A stretch of DNA of 64,000 nucleotides from Clavelina lepadiformis. Lineage: Eukaryota; Chordata; Ascidiacea; Aplousobranchia; Clavelinidae. A model generated the notes under the pieces. It was given only the letters and a program-made list of their open reading frames with translations. It was not told the DNA's origin and did not search any database. Both the position numbers and the translations under genes were made by a program. The first letter of the stretch is position 1. Every line of letters starts with the position of its first letter. This document shows positions 44,030-55,527 of the stretch, piece after piece. The DNA lies in the NCBI RefSeq assembly GCF_947623445.1, contig NC_135242.1, forward strand, positions 1,612,001-1,676,000, in the 5' to 3' direction.

Positions 44030-46010
44030 AAATATTGTAAGTTGTACTGTTACTGTAATAATAGTTAATTGTCATTTCTGTTCTAATTAACTGTTGCTAG
44101 GGACAGCGACGGCTAAATTATATCTTGTATATATAGCTTTTGTAATAACATCTTTGTTTTTAAAGATTGCTTTATGGATGTTTTTAATTTTCATTTAGAA
44201 TTTTAAACATTGTACAGTAATACCAGCACCTGGCGTGTGTGCACTGCCGGACATGAGTGTATGTATTTGTTATAACTGCAATGATCTCATTCTTTATTCT
44301 GACTTATATTTATCTCATATTTTCTGTCTTGGGATTAGACAAAGGCTTTTCCTGAATTCAAATTCGAATTCCGATTAGTTGCAAAGTGTCCGAGGCATGA
44401 TTTATAAATTTGACAATTTTAATGTTTTATCGCTGTTTTTTCATTTTGTGGCAATTAACATGCCGTTATGGGTTTTTTTTTATGTGATGTGTTGTAATGT
44501 TTTTTAAATTCCATGCACAAAATTTGTAAATGATCATAATTCAAGTTAACCCTTGTCTTTTTGTATGTGCAGGTGGATGCAGAAATGAATTAGATTTATT
44601 GAGTGTTTTGTTTGAAAATAGAGACAATGTTTGTCATAATCGGCAATTCAATGAAATCGCTGTGTCTGACTTGGTGAACAATGCACCCATCACAATCAAC
44701 TGCATTTGCTGTGGAAAAATAAAAATGTGAATCGTGTCTGGATTTGCTTTAAATCAACCTATCCACAGCTCCTAAGTGAAGAACAAGGAGATTGCAATGA
44801 TCGTGACCATTCAGTATCTAACTGTCTATAGTTCAGCGCTTCATAACAATGGGTCAGTAAGCATGCCAAAATGTTTCTAACAAAATGTGACAATTGTTAA
44901 GTAGGATTTGTAGGCTATTGTAAACACATTTTTTGATAATAGGTTATTTTAATTGGACTTGTCTGTAATATTTGACTAAAAACTATATTAGCAGTGTTGC
45001 ACGCAAAAATGTTTTTTTGAGGATTTGCATAAAATCATGTAATGACAGAACCATAAATGCAGTTTCAATAAAAACAAGCCTTTGAAGAGAAAACTATGGA
45101 GCAGCATGCACATGTGATAAAACTTACAAATTTAAACATTCCAAGTTAAATTTTTACAAATTCATGCTCAAACGCCTGTTCGACGATTAACCTGTTAATA
45201 ATGTCTTCTGGATAAAGTACACAATTTTTGTAGATGTTTAACAAAGCAGGTTTGTTCATTCAGGTTCACCACTCGTATTGCGCAAATATGTTTTAGTCTG
45301 CGTAATGTAGAAAAAGAATGTTCGCTTGTACATGTGCTCACCGAACGAGTTAAAAAATCGTAAGAAATGAATAAGTAGCCAGTTGCATCGCTTGGTCTTT
45401 CTGTTTCGCTAGACCGACTAAATTTTCTGAACCATACTTTTAATTCAGCAATTAAGTCTTCCAAAAATTTAGTTAAATCGTTTTGATAAAATTTTCCCAT
45501 CACTTGAACGCTTTCGATTTGTTTGGCTGACCGCCCTAGCATTAGATCAACTAGAGTTCACTTATGTAGCCCACCAATGATAGATTTGTGGGCAGTGAAT
45601 CTAGACACGAGATTAGCGATAAAACTGTCCGAAATCGGGTTAAGTATTCGAATTTGCTAAAAATTTTAATTGCTTAAACCTTAAGAAGAGCTGAACTGAC
45701 ACAGCATTTCAGTAGACCTAATTGTTAATTCAAAATTGTGACATTACTTTTTTTTGTTGTTCTCTTTCTGGAAGATCTTTGTGATGTCATTAAAATGTAT
45801 CAATATACCTTGCATGAAAATTAAATAATTTCTATTCATTTAAACAGGAGTTTTTGGTAAGCTATAGCTTGATTTGTCAGATTTAAAATGTAGGCAAAAA
45901 TATTTTCGAAATAAATACTCAAGTGTCCATAAGGTAATGTCAAAATCCATAGCGACGTAATAGATAAATAAAGAAAATCATCCAAGTAACCAAACTGCTC
46001 GTCAAAATTG
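44030..46010 (+). repeat. Dispersed segment R1, copy 2
   Basis: Longest copy. It lacks the hAT insertion of copy 1 (single gtaatgac at 45041) and keeps more of the minus-strand hAT remnant. It carries the same small open stretch (44573-44730). The last part (45700-46010) matches 2610-2900. Confidence 0.75.
45195..45542 (-). pseudogene. hAT transposase C-terminal remnant (R1 copy 2)
   Basis: 115-codon open frame with CTSEHSFSTLRRLKHICAIRV and NLNEQ, the hATC dimerisation motif of hAT transposases. No catalytic domain and no TIR nearby; a fossil fragment duplicated with R1. Unrelated in sequence to the intact hAT at 55288. Confidence 0.6.
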
Positions 46011-46044
46011 ATACAAGTTGACAGAGGATATGACATGAAGGGTA

Positions 46045-46480
46045 GATATTGGGTCATTCCATGTCAAATCAACCAATGGGTTTAACCCCTATCTCTTCGA
46101 TTTTGCTAAATTTGGTATATAGGGAGGTCTTAGCATAATTAGCACAAATCCAAAATATTAGCTCAATCGGACCAGTGGTTTTAGAGATATAGGCACTCGA
46201 ATTTTGGCAAAAACGGACGCGGTTGGCAAATTTTAAGCCCGATATTTTGGTAACCGGTGAACCGATTTTGATGAAACTAGTGTCATTGGAAAGGTAATTT
46301 CACAAGGAATCCAAATCTGTCTTTCTTTTCTTGATAGGAGCAAGTTAAATGTCTGCGACCTTTTAACCTTGAATTTGACCTTGTGGCCCACGTGACCTTG
46401 AAATTAATTTAAATCGAAATTATACCCCAAGATGTTACTTACAACATATAATAAATCCAGAGATGTAATATTTTTGGTTT
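46045..46480. repeat. Unidentified repeat with conserved non-coding look
   Basis: Starts gggtcattccatgtcaaatc, followed by tcaatcggaccagtggttt and cgatattttggtaaccggtg. The style resembles a dispersed invertebrate repeat fragment I have seen elsewhere but cannot name. No frame and no paired end found. Confidence 0.35.
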
Positions 46481-46859
46481 ATTAATAAAATACACTTAAG
46501 TGGGCATAACTGACCATAAAATGACTATTTTGAAACTTATAATGCATTAATGTACACAAATACACTGCAGGAGATATGTCATAGTTTAGTACAAATCCAA
46601 AACTTATAATCCTTATTCAAAGTAAGATGTCATATTGTATTAACACTATAACATGCTTTGCTCATATTAATTGACATATTTTAATTAATTAATCAAGCCT
46701 TCACGATGCTTTTCATTAAAAATCAAAACAAGATGCTTGTATCTGTACATGTTCTTGGTAGCTCTGAGACTGTACAAACTTTTCTTTAACCGGATGAAAC
46801 CGACGAAACGAGTGCAATGCACATGGATGTCGACAATAGCTCAACTGAAAATGTGAATA

Positions 46860-47390
46860 GCTCGTTCTATTCTTCCTCCTCCTCCAGGTCCAGTGAATTT
46901 ATTTCTTCGTCTGCGTTCCTTTTCCTTCTCCCAGCTTTTCTCTTTTTTGCAATTGTTCCATTTGCTTCAAAGTTTTCAACTTGTTCGTTAAATTCTTCAT
47001 TTGTAAAATGCTTCCATTCATTTTCACTCTTTTTCTTTTTTTTGCTTCTTGTCATTTGTTTGTAGTCCCCTTGATTTTAACACACTTTCTATCGAAACCG
47101 ATTCATCTTTTGAGACAAGCCGTATTTCATACTTCATCCCTTCGGGAGCGTGAAGTTGCAATTCATTGATGATGTCCTTTGTTGTTCTGATCTGTGATGG
47201 TGCTGTGGTGCTCGTAGACGGTGTGGAAAGAGCTTAAATGTTGATTGATGCAATTTGATGAGGTGGATGGCATTTGTTCCACATTACTTGACCATCCAGT
47301 TTCCTGTGAACTGGTCTTTTCCAAAATTGGATTGCCGTCTTCATCTTTTGGAGAAACACAATGCTACCACGACTGGTTAAGGGCTCACTT
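46860..47390 (-). pseudogene. Lys/Glu-rich coding remnant
   Basis: Minus strand: a 62-codon frame (46867-47055) of MTRSKKKKKSENEWKHFTNE type ending in DLEEEEE. Upstream, minus-strand readings such as SSQETGWSSNVEQMPSTSSN are interrupted by stops. It looks like an eroded transposon or host exon; the family is not recognised. Confidence 0.3.
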
Positions 47391-47831
47391 CCCAATATAA
47401 AGACAATTTTGAGCCGGCAACACAGTGATTATTACGTGTTCGTACTCAATGCGTCATATTAAAAAAAGTATGAAGTTTTCCGGTCCAATGCGCATGTGAC
47501 GTCGCTGTGAACAAGTTTTGTTGTTATTTTGGCGGCAGCTGGTCGCAGGTCTAGGCTAAGTTGTACATTTTTTGTGGGTTTGAGTTTTTGCTTTTTTGGA
47601 GAATTTGTGCTGAATTTTTAAGTTTAAAACTTGCTGTAAACTTTAGGTAGCTGTTATAGAAAACTGAGTACATGGATTTTGTCCAAATTAAGACTGCAAA
47701 TAGTCATAACCTAGATATCGTTGCAAGCAAAAATTCAGTGTAGGTTTATGATGTGAATTTGCGACAGTAGCGTCTTGATTTAATGTACTTTGCATTGAAA
47801 AGCCTATCTCATTCAGTTGGGTCATGAGCCC
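47381..47831. mobile_element. TTAA-target MITE
   Basis: 451 bp flanked by TTAA on both sides (47377-47380, 47832-47835). Ends GGGCTCACTTCCCAA and TTGGGTCATGAGCCC are imperfect inverted repeats. TTAA targeting fits piggyBac or Kolobok families; the GGG start favours Kolobok-like over the usual CCC of piggyBac. No ORF. Confidence 0.75.
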
Positions 47832-47835
47832 TTAA

Positions 47836-50520
47836 ACTAACACTGAACAGAGACTTCTGAAACTGGTAAATGCTTACAAAAAGGTTAAGCTTTTGAATGG
47901 CTATTTGGCAGGAGTTCAACAAAGTGGAATGGTACATAAATCAATTAACTACAAAGAACAACACAAAATGATTGGTAAGTGAAACTTCACGCTTAACTTC
48001 ACGCTTAACTTAACTCACTTAACTTAATTTCAAATGAATCATCAGTACATTAGGATTAATGTATTTACTAGACATCAAGAAACTGAGACAATGCAAGTAA
48101 AACATTAAAATGCTAGTTTAATTCCTTATAAGATATCGTTTTAATGAAATCGTTTTAAAATGAAAGTTATTAAAGATGGGGTAAAAAATAAGCACAGGGA
48201 AAATGAAAACAACTGTCTTTTTTGGCCCAACACATTGTGTAGTTTTGGGATAAAAAAAGACAACATAGAATAGAATGAAAGGTTAACGGCAATCAAAATT
48301 GAAGTACTGGAGTACCATCATACTAAAATATCATGCAATTACACATAAAAAGATTGTGATTGTCAACCATCGTTTTCGATCCACAAAAAGTTTACTAAAG
48401 AGTAAAAAAAAATTTTGGAGTGTTTTAGGGTCAATTTAGTGATTTGCATAGGTCCTGAAGAGTACTTACCTCTAGACCTGTATTGTATGTAAAAAACTAT
48501 GCAAATAAATGATTTTTCTAACCATGCAAAGCTTTTTAAAAAAAAGCATTCTTAGGGGAAGTGGGGGGTTGTCCTTTTTTACCCCAAGTTACCCTATATT
48601 TTTTTTTGCCCCAACTGACTTGTGTCAGAAGTAGAAATGAGCTGATACAAAATTCGACCAGAAAAATCTTTCTCGCAACACATCCCTAGCCACAAGTTTT
48701 GTCACATTATTTCAGTTTGCGAGCTCAATTGACCATTTACACTGGAGAGCACCGACACTACCGTCTTTATTGGGATCACAGCATATGAGTCATGATCACA
48801 TAATTATGTGAGTATTGTGAGAAAGCTTTTACTAAGTGGCGTTCATAGAAAATATTTAGGAGCTTCTCACCCTGATTCTGTATCCATGTAAATTTTGTTT
48901 TGGATTTCTATTTTTACCTTTTTCAACATCGTATTTTCCATTTAAGTAAAATACAGCTTTGCATTGTTGTGGTTGGTAAATAGCATTTGATAACTATACT
49001 TTCCAGTTTCTTAATTCTGTTTCTATTCATCGATACCGCAAAAATACAAATATAAACAAAAACAGTCAGTGATAGTGCGGTACAAACACCTCGGCCTTTC
49101 GAAAAACTTAAATAGAATTAGGGCTACACAGAACTAATCCAATTTACAATGAGCTTAAAGCCTTTGCCTTGCTCTAACCCAACGCTTACGGGAGCAAGTG
49201 TCATCGCAGATTTGCTTCATTTTTCAGCTGGAGTTAGATATCTAGGTTTTTTATATAAGATATCTATGCATCACATTTATTCATCGTAAACTTTGGTCGC
49301 GTAAAAGGGTAATTACCGTTTTTGTTCAAGAATGCTAAACATAGTGTAGGACGCACAGGTTAACAAGAAGCCAGGTATGACACAAACCCCTCAAACCCTC
49401 AAATTCACTTTTTAAATGGAGTCAAATGGGCATTGCAGATTGACACTGCAGAGTCAGCAGTGCTAAATGCATGTGGAGTTAAAATTTATTGCGCATACAA
49501 AGGCTATTGATTCATCTTGTTGCAATTTTCCATCCAAACACGTCCAGTGTGGAACAGAAATGAAGTGGTTCTTAACCTTTCATTGTACCCAGCCACCTTA
49601 CTTACAGTCATTAGAAGTGCGCAATTATTGGCATTTAGTTGTGAAATTACAGAGGAATTAATTAATTCAATCTATTTATGTGCTAAAAATTGAGTGTTTT
49701 TAGGAAATTCTGTCCCAGTCATTTAGTGCACAAACAGGCACACACTGTTCCATGCGCTGGTCTTTTCTCAGAGTAGAAATTCACCGTATCAGAGAATAAA
49801 GCCATTGATGCCAGTTGAGGTGGCATCAATGTTGTTTTGTTGTTGTTTTTCCATGCTAACATGGACATCAGCTATTTATGTTGATCATAATATTAACACA
49901 TAACGTTTATACAGATAATATCTGACGTCTATATTTTAAAATTATTTAATTTTGTTATTTATTCTTGATCATAAGCCTACAAAGCTGGCTTACATCTGTT
50001 TTGTCTTGAGCAGCGACAACATTCTTCACAATCTAGCTTATACTTACACTGTTTCCTATGTATAAAATCTGTCTGAGAATCTATCATCTGTTTTGCATAT
50101 TAAGGAAAAAGGTTGGACACTCCTGATCTAGCCTATACTTTGGGTGTATAGTCTCTTGCTGTTATGATTACAGCGTTTTTTTTTTGTGCAAAGTAAGCAA
50201 GTGCAAGAGTAAAAAAATGTGAACGTGCTCGGTTTTAAGAAATTAGCATAACTCGTGTAATCACTGGTATATAAGAGCTGGCTTGTTATTGGTTCATTGA
50301 CATATTAAATGCCTAATCTTAGCATACTGCTAATACATGCTGAAATTTTTTTAAGGAACTTCTTTAAATTAAACCAATGTCAGGTTGCGTACAATCGATA
50401 CTTTCGATATGTAAGCTCGCAACTTCAACCAATTACATGAAACACATAATTGCCACCAATTGTCACAACAAAAATTGTTGTTACAATTTTGTTTTAAACT
50501 TTTCGAATCTAAATTTTTAT
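47836..50520. other. Gene-poor interval
   Basis: No convincing coding region. It holds a possible MITE with TGGGGTAAAAAA ends at about 48187-48587 (no target duplication seen), a perfect hairpin at 49803-49831, and a ggttggacactcctg block near 50113 that resembles a hAT MITE end without a partner. Confidence 0.4.
49803..49831. other. Perfect 11-bp hairpin
   Basis: CATTGATGCCA, loop GTTGAGG, TGGCATCAATG, followed by a T-rich stretch. It does not match the histone 3' stem-loop. Function unknown; could be a small foldback. Confidence 0.45.
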
Positions 50521-50528
50521 ATTATTAC

Positions 50529-51099
50529 TAGGGCAACCAAAAGTCAATATGGTCAATTTTTTTTACCTGCTCAGAATGCTATGAAACAAGCACAAAACAA
50601 GTTTCAGCTTTGTATGACGTGTGGTATAGAAGTTATTAGGTCAGATAAAGTCAAAATGTTACGTTAGGTCAAAATACGGTCAAATTGTTTCGTTAGGTCT
50701 TTTTTTTAGGTCAAAATCTATTAAACTTGTAATTTTGTAACCATTTTGTAATATTATTCTTCCGTTTTTCTCTTTTCTTGTACCGCAAACAATTCCAGTC
50801 CCGCAAATTTTACTTAGAACCAAAGCCACAAAGAGAGGGAAGGCTTTTCAGCGCGTTTGGTGACGTCACGATGTGACGTCATTGCATTTGAAACTGCAAG
50901 TTGTCAATCTTAATACGCAGAAACGAAAAAAAAGTCAACACTAGAAAAGCATTTTGTCAATTTTAAATGCAGCTTTAGATTAGAAAGTTACTGTAGCCAG
51001 TGTAGAGACTATCAGTATAGCGGTTTTCAAAATGAGGTCAAAATATAAACTTTTAAGGTCAAAATTTAAAATTTTTATGTCAAAAAACTGGTTGCCCTA
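50529..51099. mobile_element. Non-autonomous hAT MITE
   Basis: 571 bp. Ends TAGGGCAACCA and TGGTTGCCCTA, with an 8-bp target duplication ATTATTAC at 50521-50528 and 51100-51107. The interior has several ggtcaaaat motifs near both ends (50640-50710, 51030-51080), as subterminal repeats. No ORF. Confidence 0.9.
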
Positions 51100-51269
51100 A
51101 TTATTACTCATATTGTAGATAACGTAATATAATGTTAGCTTTTTTGTTTTTTTGTAGATTTTTTTTTTCAGCAATTACATTTTAAGTTTCTCATAACAAT
51201 CAAGCCATGGAGTGTGATCAAGGCATAATTTAAGTTGATGAATGAATGATGAATATGAATATGAATCTT

Positions 51270-52025
51270 TCGTTTTTGTATATGACTATCACTGCTGTTC
51301 TTTACTTTGTAGTAACTGTAGAGAATATTATTTAGATTTATTATTTTTATTTCAACAGTTTTGGTTACATATTATCAGTTTTCTTCTATGAAGAAAATCT
51401 TCAAATATTTTAAGTTGTACTGTTACTGTAATAATAGTTACTTGTCATTTCTGTTCTAGTTAACTGTTGCTAGCGGCGACGGCTAAATTATATCTTGTAT
51501 GTGTAACTTTTGTAATAATATCTTTGTTTTTAAAGATTGCTTCATGGATGTTTTTAATTTTCATTTAGGATTTAAACATTGTACAGTAATACCAGCACCT
51601 GGCGTGTGTGCACTGCCGGACATGAGTGTATGTATTTGTTATTACTGCTATGATCTCATTCTTTATTCTGACTTATATTTATCTTATACTTTCTGTCTTG
51701 GGATTAGACAAAGGCTTTTCCTGATTACAAATTCGAATTTCGATTAGTTGCAAAGTTTCAAAGGTATGATTTCTAAATTTGACAATTTTAATGTTTTATC
51801 GCTATTTTTTGTAAGCCAAGTTGTGTTTTGACCTTGTGGCAATCAACATGCCGTTATGGGTTTTTTTTTATGTGATGTGCTGTAATGTTTTTTAAATTCC
51901 ATGCACAAAATTTGTAAAAGATCATAATTCAAGTTAACTCTTGTCTTTGTGTATGTACAGGTGGATGCAGAAATGAATTAGATTTATTGAGTGTTTTGTT
52001 TGAAAATAGAGACAATGTTTGCCAT
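51270..52025 (+). repeat. Unit leader end plus R1 copy 3 (truncated)
   Basis: Leader sequence (gactatcactgctgttcttt) passes into R1 at about 51410. R1 copy 3 ends inside the small open stretch (gacaatgtttgccataaa), where an LTR-like sequence begins. Confidence 0.7.
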
Positions 52026-52179
52026 AAAAGCAAGTAAACAAAGGCAAAGGCCGCATTTCATATTTCTCATCAACTGTATGCGAGGAATTTATTAACATAC
52101 TTTCAACGAAAGTCTTAAATTTTATTATCTCCAAAATAAAACAAGCAAAGTATTATTCAGTGTCTATGGACGCAACACC

Positions 52180-52795
52180 AGACGTCACAAATATTGACAA
52201 ACTAACAATAATGATTTGGTATGTTTTAAAATTAGGCTGCAGAGGTTATTAATGCAGATGCAAAGCTTATCTGTCTTAACTTAATTTACCTGTTGAAATA
52301 ATTAACTGACTCTATTGTTGCGTGCGGTTAGAAAACTCTAACCTTTTATCAGCCGAAACAGATTACAACATATTAATATTACAACAGATACAGTTTACAA
52401 GAAAAGGTTTTTATTGTAGGTGCTGTACACTTTCTTAATATTACGCATAACCAAAAACATAGTAATACTACTGCTAATAAGATGTCTATTGAGTTGCAAA
52501 CATCATGACCAGTGTAGTAAGCTCATATGACTCTCTCTTCGCCCGTAAAAGTGCGAACTTATAAAGCGTGAAACGATGGGAGTGAAAATGTTCGACAAGA
52601 AAAACACAGAATTTCAGAACATGTGCAGTGAGGAAAACAAAGGGAGTTAAATGTAGTGTAAAGTTAAGAAGCGGGCATTTGCAATAAAGATTTCTTATCA
52701 GCACAGATGCTGGAAACAACCTGGGAACGTATGGCAAAATAATAATTCGCACAATTGTTTGTTTGGTTTCCGTGTGTTTTTCCACGCTTTATTTC
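52180..52795 (-). repeat. Diverged solo-LTR-like sequence
   Basis: The minus strand parallels the LTR of the 19054 element in order: cattccaggtgattt-like, gttcacgctttataag, cctacaataaa, then aggttagagttttctaacc followed by gcacgcaac, then aggtaaattaag. Similarity is partial, so this is an older relative of the same family, apparently without internal region. Ends are not precise. Confidence 0.6.
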
Positions 52796-52799
52796 TGTT

Positions 52800-53229
52800 G
52801 GTTATCAGCTAGCTTTTAAAGTGTTTGTTATCATGATTTCTCTTGTCACTGTTTTATTTCATGTTGTTTTCTCTGCTGCCTCAAGTGTTCGGATGTGGTC
52901 GAACGCCGAATGATTACATGTCATTTTTTGGTTGGTGTCACGCATGGGCTTCAGGCGGGAGTGTGTGCCTTCGAAGAAAAACGTGGCCTTCGAGGTCAGT
53001 ATTCAGTAAGGCTCTAAGTCTAAGGAGACGAGCGAACACGACGAGGACCGTTTTTCTTGGTCCCTCAGATCTATCTTGTTGCTTTTAGTATATTTTATCA
53101 AATTGTTTAATTTAAGTTAAGCCCCAAAGTTAAGCCCCAAACGGAGAGGAGTTTTTAATCTCATATGAAATACAATCAAACTACATTGAAAACGTTCGTT
53201 GGCTTAAGTGAGCCATGAAAGGGTTGGAA
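52800..53229. other. Interval without recognised gene
   Basis: A more GC-rich patch at 52890-53080 (gtgtgccttcgaagaaaaac, gaggaccgtttttcttgg) contains an 81-codon open stretch of no recognisable family. Nothing else seen. Confidence 0.35.
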
Positions 53230-53345
53230 AACGATCTGCCAAATTGGCAGTTTGCAAACTCATATGAGGATTCACACTGGTGAGCAACCTTATCAATGCG
53301 ACGTGTGCCACAAGTTATTTTCAGATAGCGGCAATTTGAGCAATT
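53230..53345 (+). pseudogene. Isolated zinc-finger fragment
   Basis: Encodes [20 protein letters not shown] plus [11 protein letters not shown], one good finger, then passes directly into the noncoding 3' region of a type-2 unit (ttacatgttttatcggtaac). Probably the join left by a deletion between two units. Confidence 0.7.
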
Positions 53346-54106
53346 TAGTTTCCGCTCTTACATGTTTTATCGGTAACTTTCTATATTTCATGAAACATAA
53401 AATTGCTCTGTATTGGTTGTTTTTGGCAAAAAAACATTCAATAATTATCAAGTTTTCAGTTTTCTAGTTGTGATTAAGTTAACAGATGTATACCAATTTC
53501 AATGTGGAAGAAAACTACTTAATTAAAAAATTGTTGGAGTGTTTTCATATATTTATTTGTTGGATATTTATAAGTATAGAATTGCTGTCCCCATTTCATT
53601 TCATATATGATGATGTTTTTTTGATAAACTTTTAAGATAAACTCTAAAGTTCATGATACTTGACCTGGTTCACAATTTTCTGGGGTTGATAGGTCCAATG
53701 TTAATTTGAAAATTGATGCTGATGTGTGAAGAAAGCATTAGTCAAGCGTTTTATTTAATTAAGAACACAGAGAATTTGTCATGAGATAAGATGAAACATT
53801 TTTATGTAATTGACAGAATTGAATTTGAAAAAATAACTTTGATATAGATTATTATTGTCATCATGTTTAGGGATTCAAATGGGTATTTCCTGTTTATTTG
53901 TGTTCTTTAAACACATCGTACATTTTGTCAACTGTCACAGCAAGTATATATATTACAATTTACTTTAAACATTTCAATTCAACTTTTTGGTTTTGACATC
54001 TTATTCAAATTAATATGTTACTTTTTATTAAAACGTTTTACCTTTCAGGTTTTCAGCCAATAATGTGTATGGTTTTGTAACAATTTTATTGTATCACAAT
54101 CAAACC

Positions 54107-54937
54107 ATGGAGTACCATCAAGATAATATGCAAGTTGATTTTTTATTGAAAGCAATCAATGATATGGTTTCACAACAATTTAAATCAATGCGACAAGACA
54201 TGAAGATAGAATTTGCTAAAGTGCAAGAAAATATGGAAGATATGGTTTCAAAAATTCTGGCTGAAACAAAGAAAGCTAAAACCATAAACAATGCAACACC
54301 GATTAAACAAACGTCACAACCATTAGATGTAGAATCTGACACGGGTATTTGTATTAAAGAAGTTCGCTCTGAGAATGCATCAGTTTTTCCTTTTATTGGT
54401 GCTATCAAAGAAGAACCTTTGCTCTTGCAGCATTGGGAGGTTTCTGAAATGGATGACCCAAGTATGTCCATGTCAAATAAATTTTCTCATCAATCAGAGT
54501 TTGGAGTGAATGCCGTACTTCAAACTGTTAAGCCCCAAACCTGTGTTGCAACAAACTCAGATGAAGAATTCAGCGATTCTGTGGAGATGAATCTCAATAA
54601 ATCTACTGCATTTGAAAGAATCAATGCTTGCAAAGTTGATGCTCAGTTGCTTGTTGGAAATAACAAAGAAAAAAATTTTTCTTGCAACTTTTGTGATAAA
54701 TCATTCAAATGCAAAAGAAACTTGAAAGTTCATCTAAGAACTCACACAGGTGAACGACCTTATCAATGCAATGTGTGCCACAAGTCATTTACCCAAAGCA
54801 GCAGTTTTAAAACTCATATGAGAACTCACACTGGAAAACAACCTTATCAATGCCATGTGTGCCACAAGTCCTTCACCCGAAGCAGCAGTTTAAAATATCA
54901 TATGAGAACTCACAACTTTTCAATGCCAGGTGTGTGA
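54107..54937 (+). CDS. C2H2 zinc-finger protein, type-2 module, 3 fingers
   Basis: 276 residues from ATG 54107 (MEYHQDNMQVDFLLKAINDM). The helical module is followed by a single acidic repeat that starts type-2 (AIKEEPLLLQHWEVSEMDD) and ends type-1-like (KPQTCVATNSDEEFSDS), as if a crossover removed one repeat. Three canonical fingers have helices KCKRNLKVH, TQSSSFKTH and TRSSSLKYH. It ends with the same NFSMPGV out-of-frame tail as the 3646 gene, so the truncating deletion is shared or was spread by conversion. Short array, so binding alone may be weak; otherwise intact. Confidence 0.83.
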   Translation: MEYHQDNMQVDFLLKAINDMVSQQFKSMRQDMKIEFAKVQENMEDMVSKILAETKKAKTINNATPIKQTSQPLDVESDTGICIKEVRSENASVFPFIGAIKEEPLLLQHWEVSEMDDPSMSMSNKFSHQSEFGVNAVLQTVKPQTCVATNSDEEFSDSVEMNLNKSTAFERINACKVDAQLLVGNNKEKNFSCNFCDKSFKCKRNLKVHLRTHTGERPYQCNVCHKSFTQSSSFKTHMRTHTGKQPYQCHVCHKSFTRSSSLKYHMRTHNFSMPGV

Positions 54938-55287
54938 GAAGTTATTAAATAATAAATAGTTACTAAATAATCATTTAACAGCTAATATGAGAATCCACAC
55001 TGGAGCGCGACCTTATCAATGCCAAGTGTGTCAAAAGTACTTTTCCAAAAGAGCAATTTGCAGAATCATGAAACTATTTACACTGGAAAGCGACTTTGAC
55101 AATCTTTTTTTTTTTTTGTGAAAACACATTTGCGTTGAAACGATAATTATTAACACTCGTATTGGGGCAATGTAAATATTTTGAAAATATTTTTGGACCA
55201 AAATTAACCTTGTGAAACATTTACAGACCATTTTTCCAGATGCTGCATCCATTTTTTGTGCTGTTTTTTTTTGGTTTTATCAATAAC
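54938..55287 (+). pseudogene. Finger tail, interrupted by hAT insertion
   Basis: Finger remnants (agctaatatgagaatccac, gaccttatcaatgccaagtg), then a unit 3' region that stops at the 8-bp TCAATAAC target. It resumes at 58606 after the hAT element. Confidence 0.65.
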
Positions 55288-55527
55288 TAGGGATGCACAA
55301 TACAGAATACCTGGCTATTCTAGAATATTCTAGAATACTTAATTTCAAATCTAGAATTTCGAATCTATTCTGAAATTACGCGCGACAATTTTTTCTAGGC
55401 AACTTTTTCTAAATAATAACGAACAAAAAGCAAAAATATTTGTACATTATTTTGAATTGTATTTGAATGACACACAGTCTAACATATGCTAAATCAAGCA
55501 TCATACGATTCACATTTACACATCGAA

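Noticed and set aside
46045..46480. Naming the gggtcattccatgtcaaatc repeat
   Set aside because: It looks familiar from other invertebrate genomes, but I cannot assign it to a family from memory, so it is left unnamed.
48187..48587. MITE with TGGGGTAAAAAA ends
   Set aside because: Ends are A/T-rich and short, and no target duplication was found; mentioned only within the gene-poor interval.
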